Of a DNA stretch of 64,000 nt, positions 31,962 to 41,327 are shown piece by piece. Positions within the stretch are counted from its first letter, which is position 1, and each line of letters starts with the position of its first letter. Location of the stretch: assembly GCF_003116035.1 (NCBI RefSeq), contig NZ_LGQW01000015.1, forward strand, positions 986,096-1,050,095. Direction: 5' to 3'. The notes beneath the pieces are model-generated. The model saw nothing but the letters and a program-made list of their open reading frames with translations, ran no database searches and was not told the DNA's origin. Origin of the DNA: Azospirillum sp. TSH64 (lineage in GTDB: Bacteria; Pseudomonadota; Alphaproteobacteria; Azospirillales; Azospirillaceae). Both the position numbers and the translations under genes were made by a program.

Positions 31962-33896
31962 TCATTCGGCAGTCGGATTTGGGGTCGGATTTGGGGTCGG
32001 ATTCGGGATGGGGGTATGGGCGGTGGGGCCGGCGATTACGGCCATCGCCTCGCGAACCAGCGCGCGGGCGTCCGGTTCCAGCCCCACCGCCTTCAGGTTG
32101 GCCGCCACGCGGGCGGTGACGACGGGCGGAAGGATGGCGGGTCCGGCCTTCCCAAGCAGGATCAGGGCGACGGCCACCGTCTCGCCGATGCGCCCGCCGG
32201 CCGCGGCGTCGCCCAGCCGCTGCCACAAGGCGGGATCGACACCGGCCTCGCTGCCGCTGGGCGGGCCGGCACCGTCGGTGACGGTCATCCAGGCCGCGTC
32301 TGGGACGGCGACCCCGGTCGCCTGGAGAAGCGCCAGCTGGCCGGCGATGCGGCTGCGGGCGGCGGTGTCGGCGCCGCGCAGCGCCTCGTCCAGCCATTCG
32401 GTCAGGGCCCTCGGGTCTTGAGCCCCCTGCCCCGTCGCCACCACCGCCAGCGGCCACAGCCAGGCGGTGTCGGCGCTGCGGCCGCTGCGCAGGGCCAGAT
32501 CGTGCCAGCGCCGCGCCTGGTCGAGCCGGCCTTGCGCGTAATAGAGCCGCGCCGCCGCCGGGGCCAGCAACGCGGCGTCGCCGGTCGGCGACACGCCGTC
32601 GAGCAGACCGGCGGCGGCACCGCCGACCGGCCCGGCGCGCAGGCGCGGATCGACCAGCTCCACCGCCAGCGCGGCCAGCGCCACGCGCAGCCGCCCGTCC
32701 ATCGCCGCCGCCATCGCCTGATGGACCAGCGCGCGGGTGCGGGCGCCGCGGTCGCGCCGGGCGATGTCGCGGACCCGCAGCAGCTCGTCCCCCACCGCCG
32801 GGATCTGGGCATAGAGATCCTGCAACTGGCGGGCATCGAGGAACAGGGATGCCGCCGCCCGCTCGCCGGCGGCGGCACGGGTGGTCGGATCGACGGCGGG
32901 GTTGGTGGCGATGGCGGCCAGCGCCGGCAGATTGTCCAGCGGCAGCCGGTCGGGCGGCACGCCGATCCGCGCGATGCGCAGGGCGGCGAGCAGCAGCGCC
33001 AGCCCGTCCGCATCGGCTTGCAGCGACAGCGAGCGGGCCGGCGGCGGGGCGGCACCGGCCAGCGCCTCGGCAACCGGCAGGAAGGGGTCGGACCGGCGGC
33101 TGTCGCGCAAGACCGCCAGCGCCTCGTCCGTGCCGGCCCGGTCGCCGGAACGGGCACGGCAGAACAGGCCCAGCTTGGCCCAATAGGCGGAGGCGAAGCT
33201 CTTGCCGCGGGCCAGCGCGCGCGGGCAATCCAGGCCGCCGCGCACCAGCTCCGCATCGGTCAGCGCCCGGGCCGCCGGCTCGTCCGCCGCCAGCGCCGCC
33301 GGCAGGCGCCCGGCCAGCTCGGCCGCCCCGGCGGGATCGCCGAGCCGCGCCAGCTTTTCGATGCGCAGGGCGCCGAGGCGGCGGGACGGCGGCGCTTCCC
33401 CGGTCGCGACCGCCGGAGAGCCGGCGCTCAGCAGCAGGCGGCGCTCCAGCGTCTTGACGGTGGGAGACGGGGTGTCGACCGGCAGGGCGGCGATCAGGGG
33501 CAGAAGCTCGGCCCGGCCGATGCCGCGCCAGGGGTCGCCGCCCAGCCCCTGCACCCCGTCGAGGAGGCCGGCGCCGTCCGGGTCGGGCGCCCCCAGCGGC
33601 TCGCGCGCGACCGGCGCCGGCCGCGCCACCACCGGGGAGACGGCGGGCGGCGGCGTGACGATGGGCGGATAGGCCGGCACGATGACCGGAGCGGGGATGG
33701 AAGGCCGGGACTGGACGAGGGTTTCCACCGCGGCGTCGGGCGTCAGCCGGACCGGCGGGCCGAAGGCCTGCGCTGCGGCGGCCATGGACCAGCCGGCCGC
33801 CAGCAGTCCGGCCAGCAGCGGAACGGTTGCCTGTCGGACACCCTGGGGCCTGACCTTCCCGGCCGATGGTCGGGGTTCAGCGCGGGAAGCGCTCAT
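31962..33896 (-). CDS. Large secreted protein of unknown function
   Basis: The 644-residue protein has a signal peptide ([21 protein letters not shown], cleavage near residue 44), a Pro-rich segment ([15 protein letters not shown]), and then a long Ala/Leu/Arg-rich helical region of about 450 residues. That region resembles an alpha-solenoid (Sel1/TPR-like) without a clear repeat consensus. Two or three cysteines occur in the middle ([17 protein letters not shown]). It ends in an [11 protein letters not shown] tail encoded by a 12-bp tandem repeat. Its ATG lies inside the last codons of the 46-residue gene, and xerD follows 43 bp later. I do not recognise a family; a periplasmic scaffold is a guess. 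Confidence 0.75.
   Translation of the reverse strand: MSASRAEPRPSAGKVRPQGVRQATVPLLAGLLAAGWSMAAAAQAFGPPVRLTPDAAVETLVQSRPSIPAPVIVPAYPPIVTPPPAVSPVVARPAPVAREPLGAPDPDGAGLLDGVQGLGGDPWRGIGRAELLPLIAALPVDTPSPTVKTLERRLLLSAGSPAVATGEAPPSRRLGALRIEKLARLGDPAGAAELAGRLPAALAADEPAARALTDAELVRGGLDCPRALARGKSFASAYWAKLGLFCRARSGDRAGTDEALAVLRDSRRSDPFLPVAEALAGAAPPPARSLSLQADADGLALLLAALRIARIGVPPDRLPLDNLPALAAIATNPAVDPTTRAAAGERAAASLFLDARQLQDLYAQIPAVGDELLRVRDIARRDRGARTRALVHQAMAAAMDGRLRVALAALAVELVDPRLRAGPVGGAAAGLLDGVSPTGDAALLAPAAARLYYAQGRLDQARRWHDLALRSGRSADTAWLWPLAVVATGQGAQDPRALTEWLDEALRGADTAARSRIAGQLALLQATGVAVPDAAWMTVTDGAGPPSGSEAGVDPALWQRLGDAAAGGRIGETVAVALILLGKAGPAILPPVVTARVAANLKAVGLEPDARALVREAMAVIAGPTAHTPIPNPTPNPTPNPTAE
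31973..32008. repeat. 12-bp tandem repeat encoding the NPTP tail
   Basis: TCGGATTTGGGG occurs at 31973-31984 and 31985-31996, followed by the variant TCGGATTCGGGA at 31997-32008. On the minus strand it encodes the NPTP repeat at the end of the secreted protein. In-frame length variation between strains would be expected. Confidence 0.85.
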
Positions 33897-34017
33897 CCGG
33901 CAGAACCTTCTCCACCGTTTTCGACGGAGCCGGCAGGTCCCACGAGGCGAGGAACACCATGCCACCGGCGATCACCAGCAACAGCAGGACGAAGAGGATC
34001 GAGAGAAACCGGCTCAT
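33877..34017 (-). CDS. Small single-pass membrane protein (46 residues)
   Basis: The frame encodes one N-terminal hydrophobic helix ([21 protein letters not shown]) and a short hydrophilic tail ending [21 protein letters not shown]. The tail, with its P-A-P and LPDERFPR pattern, looks conserved rather than random. The gene overlaps the start of the 644-residue secreted protein by 20 bp, so translation is probably coupled. The protein likely sits in the inner membrane with its tail in the periplasm. No function is known to me. Confidence 0.7.
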   Translation of the reverse strand: MSRFLSILFVLLLLVIAGGMVFLASWDLPAPSKTVEKVLPDERFPR

Positions 34018-34358
34018 GGCACCAGGGACATGTTGTGTCGGAAAACGGAGGATCGGAGCGGAGCTACCATGTCCTGCATCCGCAGGGCTTGGGACAAGCA
34101 AGGGCTTTTCTGCTAAAGCATCCGCGGCCCCGGCCGGCGGCCGGAGGACGGCGCAGTGTAGCCACAGGTTGGACCGCGGCGCAACCCGTCCACCGGGCCA
34201 TTCGCCGGCTCCGCAGCAGGATGCGGGGCAGGGCATGGCGGAACCGGGGCGCTTGTGCCGGCCAGCTTTCGGCGGGTATGAGTGTTGTCTGTTGCAGCGG
34301 TGTGACGGCCGGCAAAGACGCCGGCATGCTGGCGCCGGGAGTGCGGGTGGCGGATCGG
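34018..34358. other. Divergent intergenic region between the 46-residue gene and aroK
   Basis: These 341 bp hold no convincing gene. On the plus side a candidate aroK promoter lies at 34253-34282. A GC-rich inverted segment (CCCCGGCC / GGCGGCCGGAGG) lies near 34128-34147. ATGTTGTG and ACCATGTCC stretches near the minus-strand start offer no clear promoter. Confidence 0.5.
34253..34282 (+). promoter_or_regulatory. Candidate promoter of aroK-aroB
   Basis: TTGTGC (34253-34258), an 18-bp spacer and TATGAG (34277-34282), about 75 bp upstream of the preferred aroK start. Both boxes are moderate matches. Confidence 0.35.
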
Positions 34359-35072
34359 ATGGATGTTATGGGACTGCGCAAGGCGATGACGGCCCAAGGT
34401 CCGGGAGCAGGTCTGGGCACGGGTGCGGCGGAGGATGCGGTGCCGCTGCTGCCGCGCACCGTGGTGCTGGTCGGGCTGATGGGAGCCGGCAAGAGCGCCA
34501 TCGGGCGCCGGCTGGCCACGCGCCTGCACCTGCCCTTCCGCGACGCCGACACCGAGATCGAGGCGGCGGCCGGCTGCACCATCGCCGAGATTTTCGCCCG
34601 CGACGGCGAGCCGGTCTTCCGCTCCGTCGAACGGCGCATCATCACCCGCCTGGTGAAGGACGAGCCCGTGCACATCCTGGCGACCGGCGGCGGCGCCTTC
34701 ATGGACCCGGAGACCCGCGCCGCCATCCGCCAGCACGGCATTTCGGTCTGGCTGCGCGCCGAACTGGACGTGCTGGTCGCCCGCACCGCCCGGCGCACCC
34801 ACCGCCCCATCCTGAACCAGGGCGATCCGCGAACCATCCTGGGCCGGCTGATGGAGCAGCGTTATCCCGTCTATGCCGAGGCCGACCTGACCGTGGTCAG
34901 CGACGAACGCCCGCCCGACGTGACGGTGGAGCTGGTGATCGACGCGCTGGAGGCGCATTTCGGCGTCCAGCTTCCCCACCGCCAGCCCCAGGGCCAACCG
35001 CAGGGCCAGGGCAACGCCCAGCGCGGCGGCCGGCCCGGAAAGCCCGACGCCCCAAAAACCGACGCGCCCTGA
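34359..35072 (+). CDS. aroK: Shikimate kinase
   Basis: This enzyme phosphorylates shikimate at the 3-hydroxyl with ATP, the fifth step of the chorismate pathway. The protein has the P-loop [11 protein letters not shown], shikimate-binding FRDADTEIE, the RSVERRII helix, the substrate loop ILATGGGAF and the LID arginines in [12 protein letters not shown]. The start is uncertain: ATGs at 34359, 34368 and 34386 all give sensible proteins, and 34359 has GGTGG eight bases upstream. The Gln/Gly/Pro-rich C-terminal tail ([15 protein letters not shown]) is an unusual extension. aroB follows after 51 bp. Confidence 0.94.
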   Translation: MDVMGLRKAMTAQGPGAGLGTGAAEDAVPLLPRTVVLVGLMGAGKSAIGRRLATRLHLPFRDADTEIEAAAGCTIAEIFARDGEPVFRSVERRIITRLVKDEPVHILATGGGAFMDPETRAAIRQHGISVWLRAELDVLVARTARRTHRPILNQGDPRTILGRLMEQRYPVYAEADLTVVSDERPPDVTVELVIDALEAHFGVQLPHRQPQGQPQGQGNAQRGGRPGKPDAPKTDAP

Positions 35073-35123
35073 TCCCCGCCTCCCGCCCCTTGTCATGAAC
35101 CACCAGCTTCGCGGACTGCCCCG

Positions 35124-36269
35124 ATGACCTCCGTCAACGCCACCACCCCGGCCGCACTCGACACCGTCCGCCTGGAGCTGGGCGCCCGCAGCTACGACAT
35201 CCTCGTCGGCGACGGGGTGCTGGCCGATGCCGGCGAGCGCATCGCCGCGATCACCCGCGGCCGGGCGCCCATCGTGGTGACCGACGCCAACGTCGCGCCT
35301 CTGCATCTGGACACGCTGAACGCCGCGATGCTGGCGGCGGGGATCGCACCGCAGCCGGCCATCGGCCTGCCGGCCGGCGAGAAGACCAAGGACTTCGCCC
35401 ATTTCCAGCAGCTGATGGACGACATCCTGGGCCGCGGCATCGAGCGGTCCACCGTTCTGCTGGCGCTGGGCGGCGGGGTGATCGGCGACATCACCGGCTT
35501 TGCCGCGGCGTCGGCGCTGCGCGGCATCGACTTCATCCAGGTGCCGACCACGCTGCTGTCCCAGGTCGACAGCTCGGTCGGCGGCAAGACCGGCATCAAC
35601 AGCCGGCACGGCAAGAACCTGATCGGCGCCTTCCACCAGCCGCGCCTGGTCATCGCCGACACCGCCACGCTGGACACCCTGCCGCGGCGCGAGGTGCTGG
35701 CCGGCTATGCCGAGGTGGTGAAATACGGCCTGATCCGCCAGCCCGACTTCTTCGCCTGGCTGGAGCGGAACGGCCGGCGGGTGGTGGACGGCGACAGCGA
35801 CGCCCGGCGCCATGCGGTGACCGTCAGCTGCCGCGCCAAGGCCGACATCGTCGGCGTCGACGAGCGCGAGAGTGGCGACCGCGCCCTGCTGAACCTGGGC
35901 CACACCTTCGGCCATGCGCTGGAGGCGGCGACCGGCTTCGGCCAGACCCTGCTGCATGGCGAAGGGGTGGCGATCGGCATGGTGCTGGCCTTCGACCTGT
36001 CGGTCCGGCTCGGGCTGTGCCCGGCCGACGACGCGCGGCGCGCCCGCGCCCATCTGGCCGATGTCGGCCTGCCGGTGCGCCCGGCCGACATCCCCGGCGT
36101 CGCCTGGGACGTGGACGGGCTGGTGCGGTCGATGGCGAAGGACAAGAAGGTGCAGGACGGCCGCATCACCTTCATCCTGGCCGACCGCATCGGCAACGCC
36201 TTCACCCGCCGCGACGTCGATGCCGCCGCCGTCCGCGCCGTTCTGGACGAGTCGGTCCAGCCCGCCTGA
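35124..36269 (+). CDS. aroB: 3-dehydroquinate synthase
   Basis: AroB converts DAHP to 3-dehydroquinate with NAD and a divalent metal. The 381-residue protein has the NAD-binding GGGVIGDITGFAAASALRGIDFIQVPTTLLSQVDSSVGGKTGIN block, the metal ligands in EVVKYGLI (Glu) and HTFGHALEA plus LHGEGVAIGM (His residues), and the usual C-terminal helical domain. Length and motifs are canonical. With aroK it forms the conserved aroKB pair of the shikimate pathway. Confidence 0.98.
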   Translation: MTSVNATTPAALDTVRLELGARSYDILVGDGVLADAGERIAAITRGRAPIVVTDANVAPLHLDTLNAAMLAAGIAPQPAIGLPAGEKTKDFAHFQQLMDDILGRGIERSTVLLALGGGVIGDITGFAAASALRGIDFIQVPTTLLSQVDSSVGGKTGINSRHGKNLIGAFHQPRLVIADTATLDTLPRREVLAGYAEVVKYGLIRQPDFFAWLERNGRRVVDGDSDARRHAVTVSCRAKADIVGVDERESGDRALLNLGHTFGHALEAATGFGQTLLHGEGVAIGMVLAFDLSVRLGLCPADDARRARAHLADVGLPVRPADIPGVAWDVDGLVRSMAKDKKVQDGRITFILADRIGNAFTRRDVDAAAVRAVLDESVQPA

Positions 36270-36386
36270 TCCCCGGTCATCACGGATAATCCGTCTTTCG
36301 CACAATAGCAGCGGCGGCGGTTGCCCGCCCATACTCCCTCCAACACCGCGGCCATCCCGCCGCGGCCGCAACGGGGAGGATGAGCG

Positions 36387-36875
36387 ATGAAGGCGACGCT
36401 TGGGATGTCGGCGATGGGTGCGGTGCTGCTGGCGGCGGCTCCGGCCATGGCGCTGGAGGTGCGCGAGCAGGCGACGATCAAGGCGCCGGTCGAGCAGGTG
36501 TGGAAGCAGATCGCCCCCTTCTGCGCGATCAGCGACTGGCACCCGGCGGTGGAGGGCTGCACCCTGCGCAAGACCGGCGACCGCCAGGAGCGTGACATCG
36601 CCCTGAAGGGCGGCGGTGCGATCCAGGAACGGCTGACCGGCCTTTCCGCCGCCAAGCACCGGCTGCGCTACACCCTGCTGAACGGGCCGCTGCCGGTGAA
36701 GAACTACAATTCCACCATCCGGCTGAGCGCGGTGGACGCCCGCACCACCCGCATCACCTGGTCCTCGCGCTTCCAGGCCAGCGGCGCCTCCGATGCGGAC
36801 GCGCGCAAGGCAATTGCCGGCATCTACACCAGCGGCTTCGACGGGTTGCGCAAGCGGCTGGAGTCCGGCCAGTAA
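36387..36875 (+). CDS. Secreted SRPBCC (START-like) family protein
   Basis: The 162-residue precursor has a signal peptide (MKATLGMSAMGAVLLAAAPAMA, cleavage before LEV) followed by a START-like/polyketide-cyclase domain. Visible features are EQATIKAPVEQVWKQIAPFCAISDWHPAVEGC, IQERLTGLSAAKHRLRYTLLNGPLPVKNY, a strand-rich middle and a C-terminal helix (IYTSGFDGLRKRLE). Such domains bind hydrophobic ligands. A periplasmic member is less common than cytoplasmic ones. RBS GGGGAGGATGAG precedes the ATG. It appears monocistronic. Confidence 0.85.
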   Translation: MKATLGMSAMGAVLLAAAPAMALEVREQATIKAPVEQVWKQIAPFCAISDWHPAVEGCTLRKTGDRQERDIALKGGGAIQERLTGLSAAKHRLRYTLLNGPLPVKNYNSTIRLSAVDARTTRITWSSRFQASGASDADARKAIAGIYTSGFDGLRKRLESGQ

Positions 36876-37042
36876 CGACAACGCCGTCGGCAGTGCCCCG
36901 GCACATGCGGGAAGTTCCAGACAATCAGTTCTATTGACGATCGGTCCATCAAGCTGACAGGATCGTGTATGCCGCGCTGCGAAATCGCGGTCGAGTGCAT
37001 CGTTCGTCCACAAAACCTGCAATCACGAGGGAGATGGGACAC

Positions 37043-37504
<462 letters not shown>

Positions 37505-37550
37505 CGGCAAGCTTGACCCATAGGTAACGCTGCGTTGCGGTGGGGTCGGG

Positions 37551-37579
37551 TTGACCGGGCGCCCGGCCCCACCGATAGT
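37551..37579 (+). promoter_or_regulatory. Promoter of the DUF2889 gene
   Basis: TTGACC (37551-37556), exactly 17 bp, then GATAGT (37574-37579), 39 bp upstream of the ATG. The -35 box lies between GGTGGGG (37540-37546) and CCCCACC (37567-37573), a 7-bp inverted repeat that could be an operator. Confidence 0.55.
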
Positions 37580-37618
37580 CGAGGGTGAGCCATCCTCTTT
37601 GCTGAACTGGAAAGCCCG

Positions 37619-38254
37619 ATGTCCGCGCCCTCGCTGTCCGCCCCCGCCGCGCGCGAGCCGATCCACACCCGTCGTGTCACCTGCCAGGGCTTTCGGCGCG
37701 CCGACGGGCTGTGGGACATCGAAGGCCACCTGACCGACGTCAAAAGCTATGGCTTCCATACGGAGGAGCGCGGGCATCTGGAGCCGGGAACCCCGATCCA
37801 CCAGATGTGGATGCGCCTGACCGTCGACGACAAACTGACCGTCCAGGCGGTGGAGGCGGTGACCGAACACAGCCCCTACAAGGCCTGTGGCAGCATCACG
37901 CCGCAGTTCCAGCAGCTGGTGGGCCTGCGCGTCGGACCGGGCTGGACCCGCGCAGTGAAGGACCGGCTGGGCGGAGCGAAGGGCTGCACCCATCTGGTCG
38001 AGTTGCTGGGTCCGCTGGCGACCACCGCCTTCCAGACCGTCTACCCGATCCTGGCCCGTGAAGCGGCGGACCGCGCGAAGGCGTCCGGCAAGCCGGCCCA
38101 GGACGACGGCAAGCGGCCGGTGCTGCTGAACATGTGCCATATCTTCGACAGCAACGGCGAGGCGGTGCGCAGACATTGGCCTGCGCACTACACCGGCGAT
38201 GATCGCGCCGGCCCTGAAAACGAAGACGCCGCCCGGGACGAGGCGGCGGAATAG
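37619..38254 (+). CDS. DUF2889 domain-containing protein
   Basis: The 211-residue protein carries the DUF2889 pattern: IHTRRVTCQGFRRADGLWDIEGHLTDVKSYGF at the start, the central PGTPIHQMWMRLTVDDKLTVQAVEAVTEHSPYKACGSI, GAKGCTHLVELLGPLATTAFQTVYP, and a C-terminal MCHIFDSNGEAVRRHWP. Conserved His and Cys residues in the last three blocks suggest metal or cofactor binding, but no activity is known to me. Cytoplasmic. It converges with the RHH gene across a GC-rich 60-bp gap. Confidence 0.82.
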   Translation: MSAPSLSAPAAREPIHTRRVTCQGFRRADGLWDIEGHLTDVKSYGFHTEERGHLEPGTPIHQMWMRLTVDDKLTVQAVEAVTEHSPYKACGSITPQFQQLVGLRVGPGWTRAVKDRLGGAKGCTHLVELLGPLATTAFQTVYPILAREAADRAKASGKPAQDDGKRPVLLNMCHIFDSNGEAVRRHWPAHYTGDDRAGPENEDAARDEAAE

Positions 38255-38314
38255 GATAGCCTTCGCCCCGGGCGCCCACCGGAAATCAGCCGGGCGGGCG
38301 CCGGGTGGCGCCGC

Positions 38315-38812
38315 TCAGGCGTCCAGGCCGGGCTGGGCCGGACCTGCGGCCTGGGTCGGGCCGGGGGTCGGACCGGGCGTGGGGAAGCTGCCGCCCGCGG
38401 CGACCGCGGCCTTGACACCGTCCTCCTCGTCAGCCAGCGGCAGCTCGAACGGCGTGCCGACGAACGGGTCGCTGCCGCCATGGCCGGCACGCAGATGACC
38501 GTCCTCGGTGCAGGCCCGCCGGTAATAGGACGCAATGAAGACGCGCACGGCCGATGTCAGGGTGACATCGGCGTCTTCCGGCTTGATGCCCTTGCGGCGC
38601 GCCTGCTCCTCGATCCGCTCCTTGATCTGGGTGCAGAGGCGGTTGACGGTCAGGCCTTCCCGACGGCCGATCTCCTCCAGAGCATCCCACATCGACGGTT
38701 CCAGCCGCATGCTCGTGCGGTGCCCGCCGATCATGATGTTCTGGCTCCTCAGCGGTTCCACCCCCGCATGGGAAGTGATCACGCGCTTTTTCTTCGGCCC
38801 ACGCTTCGCCAT
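38315..38812 (-). CDS. Ribbon-helix-helix domain protein (putative regulator)
   Basis: The 165-residue protein has a basic N-terminus (MAKRGPKKKRV), then a ribbon-helix-helix region: strand HRTSMRLEPSMWDALEEIGRREGLTVNRLCTQIKERI, where TSMRLEP is the DNA-contacting ribbon. The C-terminal third is Gly/Pro-rich (TPGPTPGPTQAAGPAQPG) and probably disordered. Start 38812 is preferred because GGAAGGGG lies upstream and the in-frame extension runs into the promoter. Three GGTTGCAT boxes upstream suggest autoregulation. Such RHH proteins are frequent in Rhodospirillales; targets are unknown. Confidence 0.8.
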   Translation of the reverse strand: MAKRGPKKKRVITSHAGVEPLRSQNIMIGGHRTSMRLEPSMWDALEEIGRREGLTVNRLCTQIKERIEEQARRKGIKPEDADVTLTSAVRVFIASYYRRACTEDGHLRAGHGGSDPFVGTPFELPLADEEDGVKAAVAAGGSFPTPGPTPGPTQAAGPAQPGLDA

Positions 38813-38878
38813 CCGCAGCCCCTTCCACGAAGCCGCCAGCGGACATGCGAAGTTTGTGTCCGCCACGGCGCGATAAAT

Positions 38879-38977
38879 GGTTGCATATATCATACTTTAC
38901 TAAACGCAGCGGGAAATGCAACCACGCTAGCGCCTCTCATTCTTACAAGTTTTCCTAAAATCGACTCTTGGTTGCAT
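38879..38977 (-). promoter_or_regulatory. Candidate promoter with three GGTTGCAT operator-like boxes upstream of the RHH gene
   Basis: In a sharply AT-rich 100-bp stretch, GGTTGCAT occurs at 38879-38886, inverted (ATGCAACC) at 38916-38923, and again at 38970-38977. On the minus strand TTGCAT (38921-38916), 16 bp, and TAAAGT (38899-38894) form a plausible promoter. The inverted copy therefore covers the -35 and the first copy lies just downstream of the -10. This layout suits autorepression by the adjacent RHH protein (inference). Confidence 0.5.
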
Positions 38978-39083
38978 CCATATGTATGTCATTTCGGCCG
39001 CTCAACCGCTCGTTATTTGAGGCGCACGAACGATCGGTGGGAACGCCCCGCGGACGGGATGGGTGCGGGCTTTCCGGCCCCGT

Positions 39084-39359
39084 TCAGGCCCCGGCTTCAC
39101 CGGGGGCGTGGGTGGTCAGCCCCAGCGCATGCACCCGCTCGCGCAACTCGTCGGCCAGCAGCGCATAGACCATCCGCTGGCGCTCCACCCGCGACTTGCC
39201 GGCAAAGGCGGCGGAGACCACGGTGACGTGGAAGTGGGTTTCCCCGGCGGCGTCCGCCCCGGCATGGCCGGCATGGCGGGCGCTGTCGTCGACGACCTCG
39301 AGCCGGTCCGGCGCCAGTCCGGCGGTCAGCTTTTCGCGGATGCGGGTGGCGTATTCCAT
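39084..39359 (-). CDS. BolA family protein
   Basis: The 91-residue protein is a BolA domain: RIREKLTAGLAPDRLEVVDDSARHAGHAG, THFHVTVVSAAFAGKSRVERQRMVYALLADEL and RVHALGLTTHAPGE. The invariant RVERQRMVY motif and the C-terminal His near ALGLTTH are present. BolA proteins bind monothiol glutaredoxins and [2Fe-2S] clusters and affect morphology and stress responses. It is divergent from the J-domain gene, with 210 bp between; the bolA / J-protein / cobS / cobT neighbourhood is conserved in alphaproteobacteria. Confidence 0.93.
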   Translation of the reverse strand: MEYATRIREKLTAGLAPDRLEVVDDSARHAGHAGADAAGETHFHVTVVSAAFAGKSRVERQRMVYALLADELRERVHALGLTTHAPGEAGA

Positions 39360-39569
39360 GGCGGATCCTGATGTCTCGTCGCTGGTCGGGGAGGGATGGG
39401 ACAGGCTGCGGCGGGACGTCGTGACCCGCCCGGCGCGCCAACGGTCAGGAGACGGTGCGATCCCTGCCCTGTCAAGCGTCTGTCAAGCCCGGCGACCCGC
39501 AGATTGCGGATGACGGAAGCTCGATTCGGCGCGCTTGCCAGAGGCACCGGCTCTTCCCATACTTGGCCG

Positions 39570-40154
39570 ATGACCAGGAACCGCGCCCGCTCCAGTTACG
39601 ACAGCTACGCCGCCCCGCGCGCGGCCACCCGTGTGTGCGACCATCCCGATTGCGTCGCCGCCGGCGAATTCCGTGCGCCGAAAAGCCGCAGCAGCCTCAA
39701 CGAGTACTGGTGGTTCTGCCTGGAGCATGTCCGGGAGTACAACCGGGCCTGGGACTATTACGCCGGCATGTCCACCGACCAGATCGAGGCGGAGGTGCGG
39801 CAGGACACCACCTGGCAGCGGCCGAGCTGGCCGCTCGGCAAATGGGCGACGCAGGAGCGCTTCATCCGCGACCGCGTGGTCAACGGCTTCAGTTTCGAAT
39901 TCGGCCAGGACACCGGCAAGACGAAGACCGAGGAAAAGGCGCACCGGCGCCACCACGCCCGTACCGAAGAGGAAAAGGCGCTGGCAGTCCTTGAACTGAC
40001 TCCGCCGGTGGACTTCGCACGGATCAAAGCACGCTATCGGGAGCTTGCGAAAAAGCATCATCCCGATGCCAACGGCGGCGACAAGGCTGCGGAAGAACGC
40101 CTGAAAGAAATCAATCAGGCCTACAATACGCTGAAAGCCTGTTATGCTGCCTGA
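39570..40154 (+). CDS. J-domain (DnaJ-like) protein with N-terminal Cys-rich region
   Basis: The 194-residue protein has a C-terminal J domain: [51 protein letters not shown], with the HPD motif intact, so it should stimulate a DnaK-type ATPase. The N-terminal 60 residues hold Cys and His residues ([35 protein letters not shown]) that may bind zinc. It lacks the G/F and zinc-finger domains of DnaJ. It is 74 bp upstream of cobS; this adjacency is conserved and suggests a role in cobaltochelatase assembly (inference). The start has no strong RBS. Confidence 0.88.
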   Translation: MTRNRARSSYDSYAAPRAATRVCDHPDCVAAGEFRAPKSRSSLNEYWWFCLEHVREYNRAWDYYAGMSTDQIEAEVRQDTTWQRPSWPLGKWATQERFIRDRVVNGFSFEFGQDTGKTKTEEKAHRRHHARTEEEKALAVLELTPPVDFARIKARYRELAKKHHPDANGGDKAAEERLKEINQAYNTLKACYAA

Positions 40155-40228
40155 ACCCCCGTTGGCGGGCCGGGTCAATCCCGCGGCCGCTGGACAACCG
40201 ACACTCGCTGGAACGTAAGAAACCACCC

Positions 40229-41233
40229 ATGGCTTCCCAAGGAGCGACCCAGGCCAGCTCGGCCCTGTTCGACCACAAGCCCGACACGACGGTCTCGGTG
40301 CGTGAGGTCTTCGGCATCGACAGCGACATGCAGGTGCCGGCCTTCAGCCAGCGCTCGGAGCATGTGCCCGACCTCGACAGCGCCTACCGCTTCGACCGGG
40401 ACACGACCCTGGCCATCCTCGCCGGCTTCGCCTACAACCGCCGCGTCATGGTCCAGGGCTATCACGGCACCGGCAAGTCGACCCACATCGAGCAGGTCGC
40501 GGCCCGGCTGAACTGGCCCTGCATCCGCGTCAACCTGGACAGCCACATCAGCCGCATCGACCTGATGGGCAAGGACGCCATCGTGCTCCGCGACGGCGTG
40601 CAGGTCACCGAATACCGCGAGGGCATCCTGCCCTGGGCCCTGCAGCATGCCTGCGCCCTGGTGTTCGACGAATATGACGCCGGCCGCCCCGACGTGATGT
40701 TCGTGATCCAGCGCGTGCTGGAGGTGGAAGGCAAGCTGACGCTGCTCGACCAGAACCGCGTCATCCGCCCGCATCCGGCCTTCCGCCTGTTCGCCACCGC
40801 GAACACCGTCGGGCTGGGCGACACCACCGGCCTCTATCACGGCACCCAGCAGATCAACCAGGGCCAGATGGACCGCTGGAACATCGTGGCGACGCTGAAC
40901 TACCTGCCGGTCGACGCCGAGGTGAAGATCGTCCAGGCCAAGGTCGCGTCCTATGACGACGCCAAGGGCCGCGACACGGTGGCGTCGATGGTGCGTCTGG
41001 CCGACCTGACCCGCGCCGGCTTCATCAACGGCGACATCTCCACCGTCATGAGCCCGCGCACGGTGATCACCTGGGCCGAGAACGCCAAGATCTTCAGCGA
41101 CGTCGCCTTCGCCTTCCGCATCACCTTCCTCAACAAGTGCGACGAGGTGGAGCGGCCGACGGTGGCCGAATACTACCAGCGCTGCTTCGGCGTCGAGCTG
41201 CCGGAGACGGGGGTCCAGGCGAACCTCGTGTGA
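40229..41233 (+). CDS. cobS: Aerobic cobaltochelatase subunit CobS
   Basis: CobS is the AAA+ MoxR-like ATPase of the CobNST complex that inserts cobalt into hydrogenobyrinate a,c-diamide in aerobic B12 synthesis. The 334-residue protein has Walker [10 protein letters not shown] (78-86), Walker [10 protein letters not shown], sensor 1 [11 protein letters not shown] and the long central MoxR region. Length is typical. CobT is its obligate partner, but here the two genes are separated by the 471-bp GxxExxY cassette, which begins 51 bp after the cobS stop. Confidence 0.97.
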   Translation: MASQGATQASSALFDHKPDTTVSVREVFGIDSDMQVPAFSQRSEHVPDLDSAYRFDRDTTLAILAGFAYNRRVMVQGYHGTGKSTHIEQVAARLNWPCIRVNLDSHISRIDLMGKDAIVLRDGVQVTEYREGILPWALQHACALVFDEYDAGRPDVMFVIQRVLEVEGKLTLLDQNRVIRPHPAFRLFATANTVGLGDTTGLYHGTQQINQGQMDRWNIVATLNYLPVDAEVKIVQAKVASYDDAKGRDTVASMVRLADLTRAGFINGDISTVMSPRTVITWAENAKIFSDVAFAFRITFLNKCDEVERPTVAEYYQRCFGVELPETGVQANLV

Positions 41234-41284
41234 TCTTGTGCGCTGCGCCCCGCTCCTCGGTGAAGTCGGGGCACAGCACACAAG

Positions 41285-41327
41285 GATTCACACGGATTTC
41301 ACGGATTAAAACACGGATTTCACGGAT
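41285..41327 (+). repeat. Left 43-bp inverted repeat of the GxxExxY cassette
   Basis: It contains CACGGATTTCACGGAT twice (41291-41306, 41312-41327). The second copy runs into the start codon (ATG at 41326), so the repeat also forms the gene's ribosome-binding region, which has no usual purine-rich RBS. Confidence 0.9.

Noticed and set aside
31776-34358. Plus-strand open frame running into aroK
   Set aside because: It is antisense to xerD and the 644-residue secreted protein; only the 3' part has shikimate kinase motifs.
34113-37022. 969-codon minus-strand open frame opposite aroK, aroB and the SRPBCC gene
   Set aside because: Composition is that of an antisense shadow and the three plus-strand genes are well supported.
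39470-39486. Two TGTCAA sites (TTGACA on the minus strand) as bolA promoters
   Set aside because: Neither has an acceptable -10 box at 16-18 bp.
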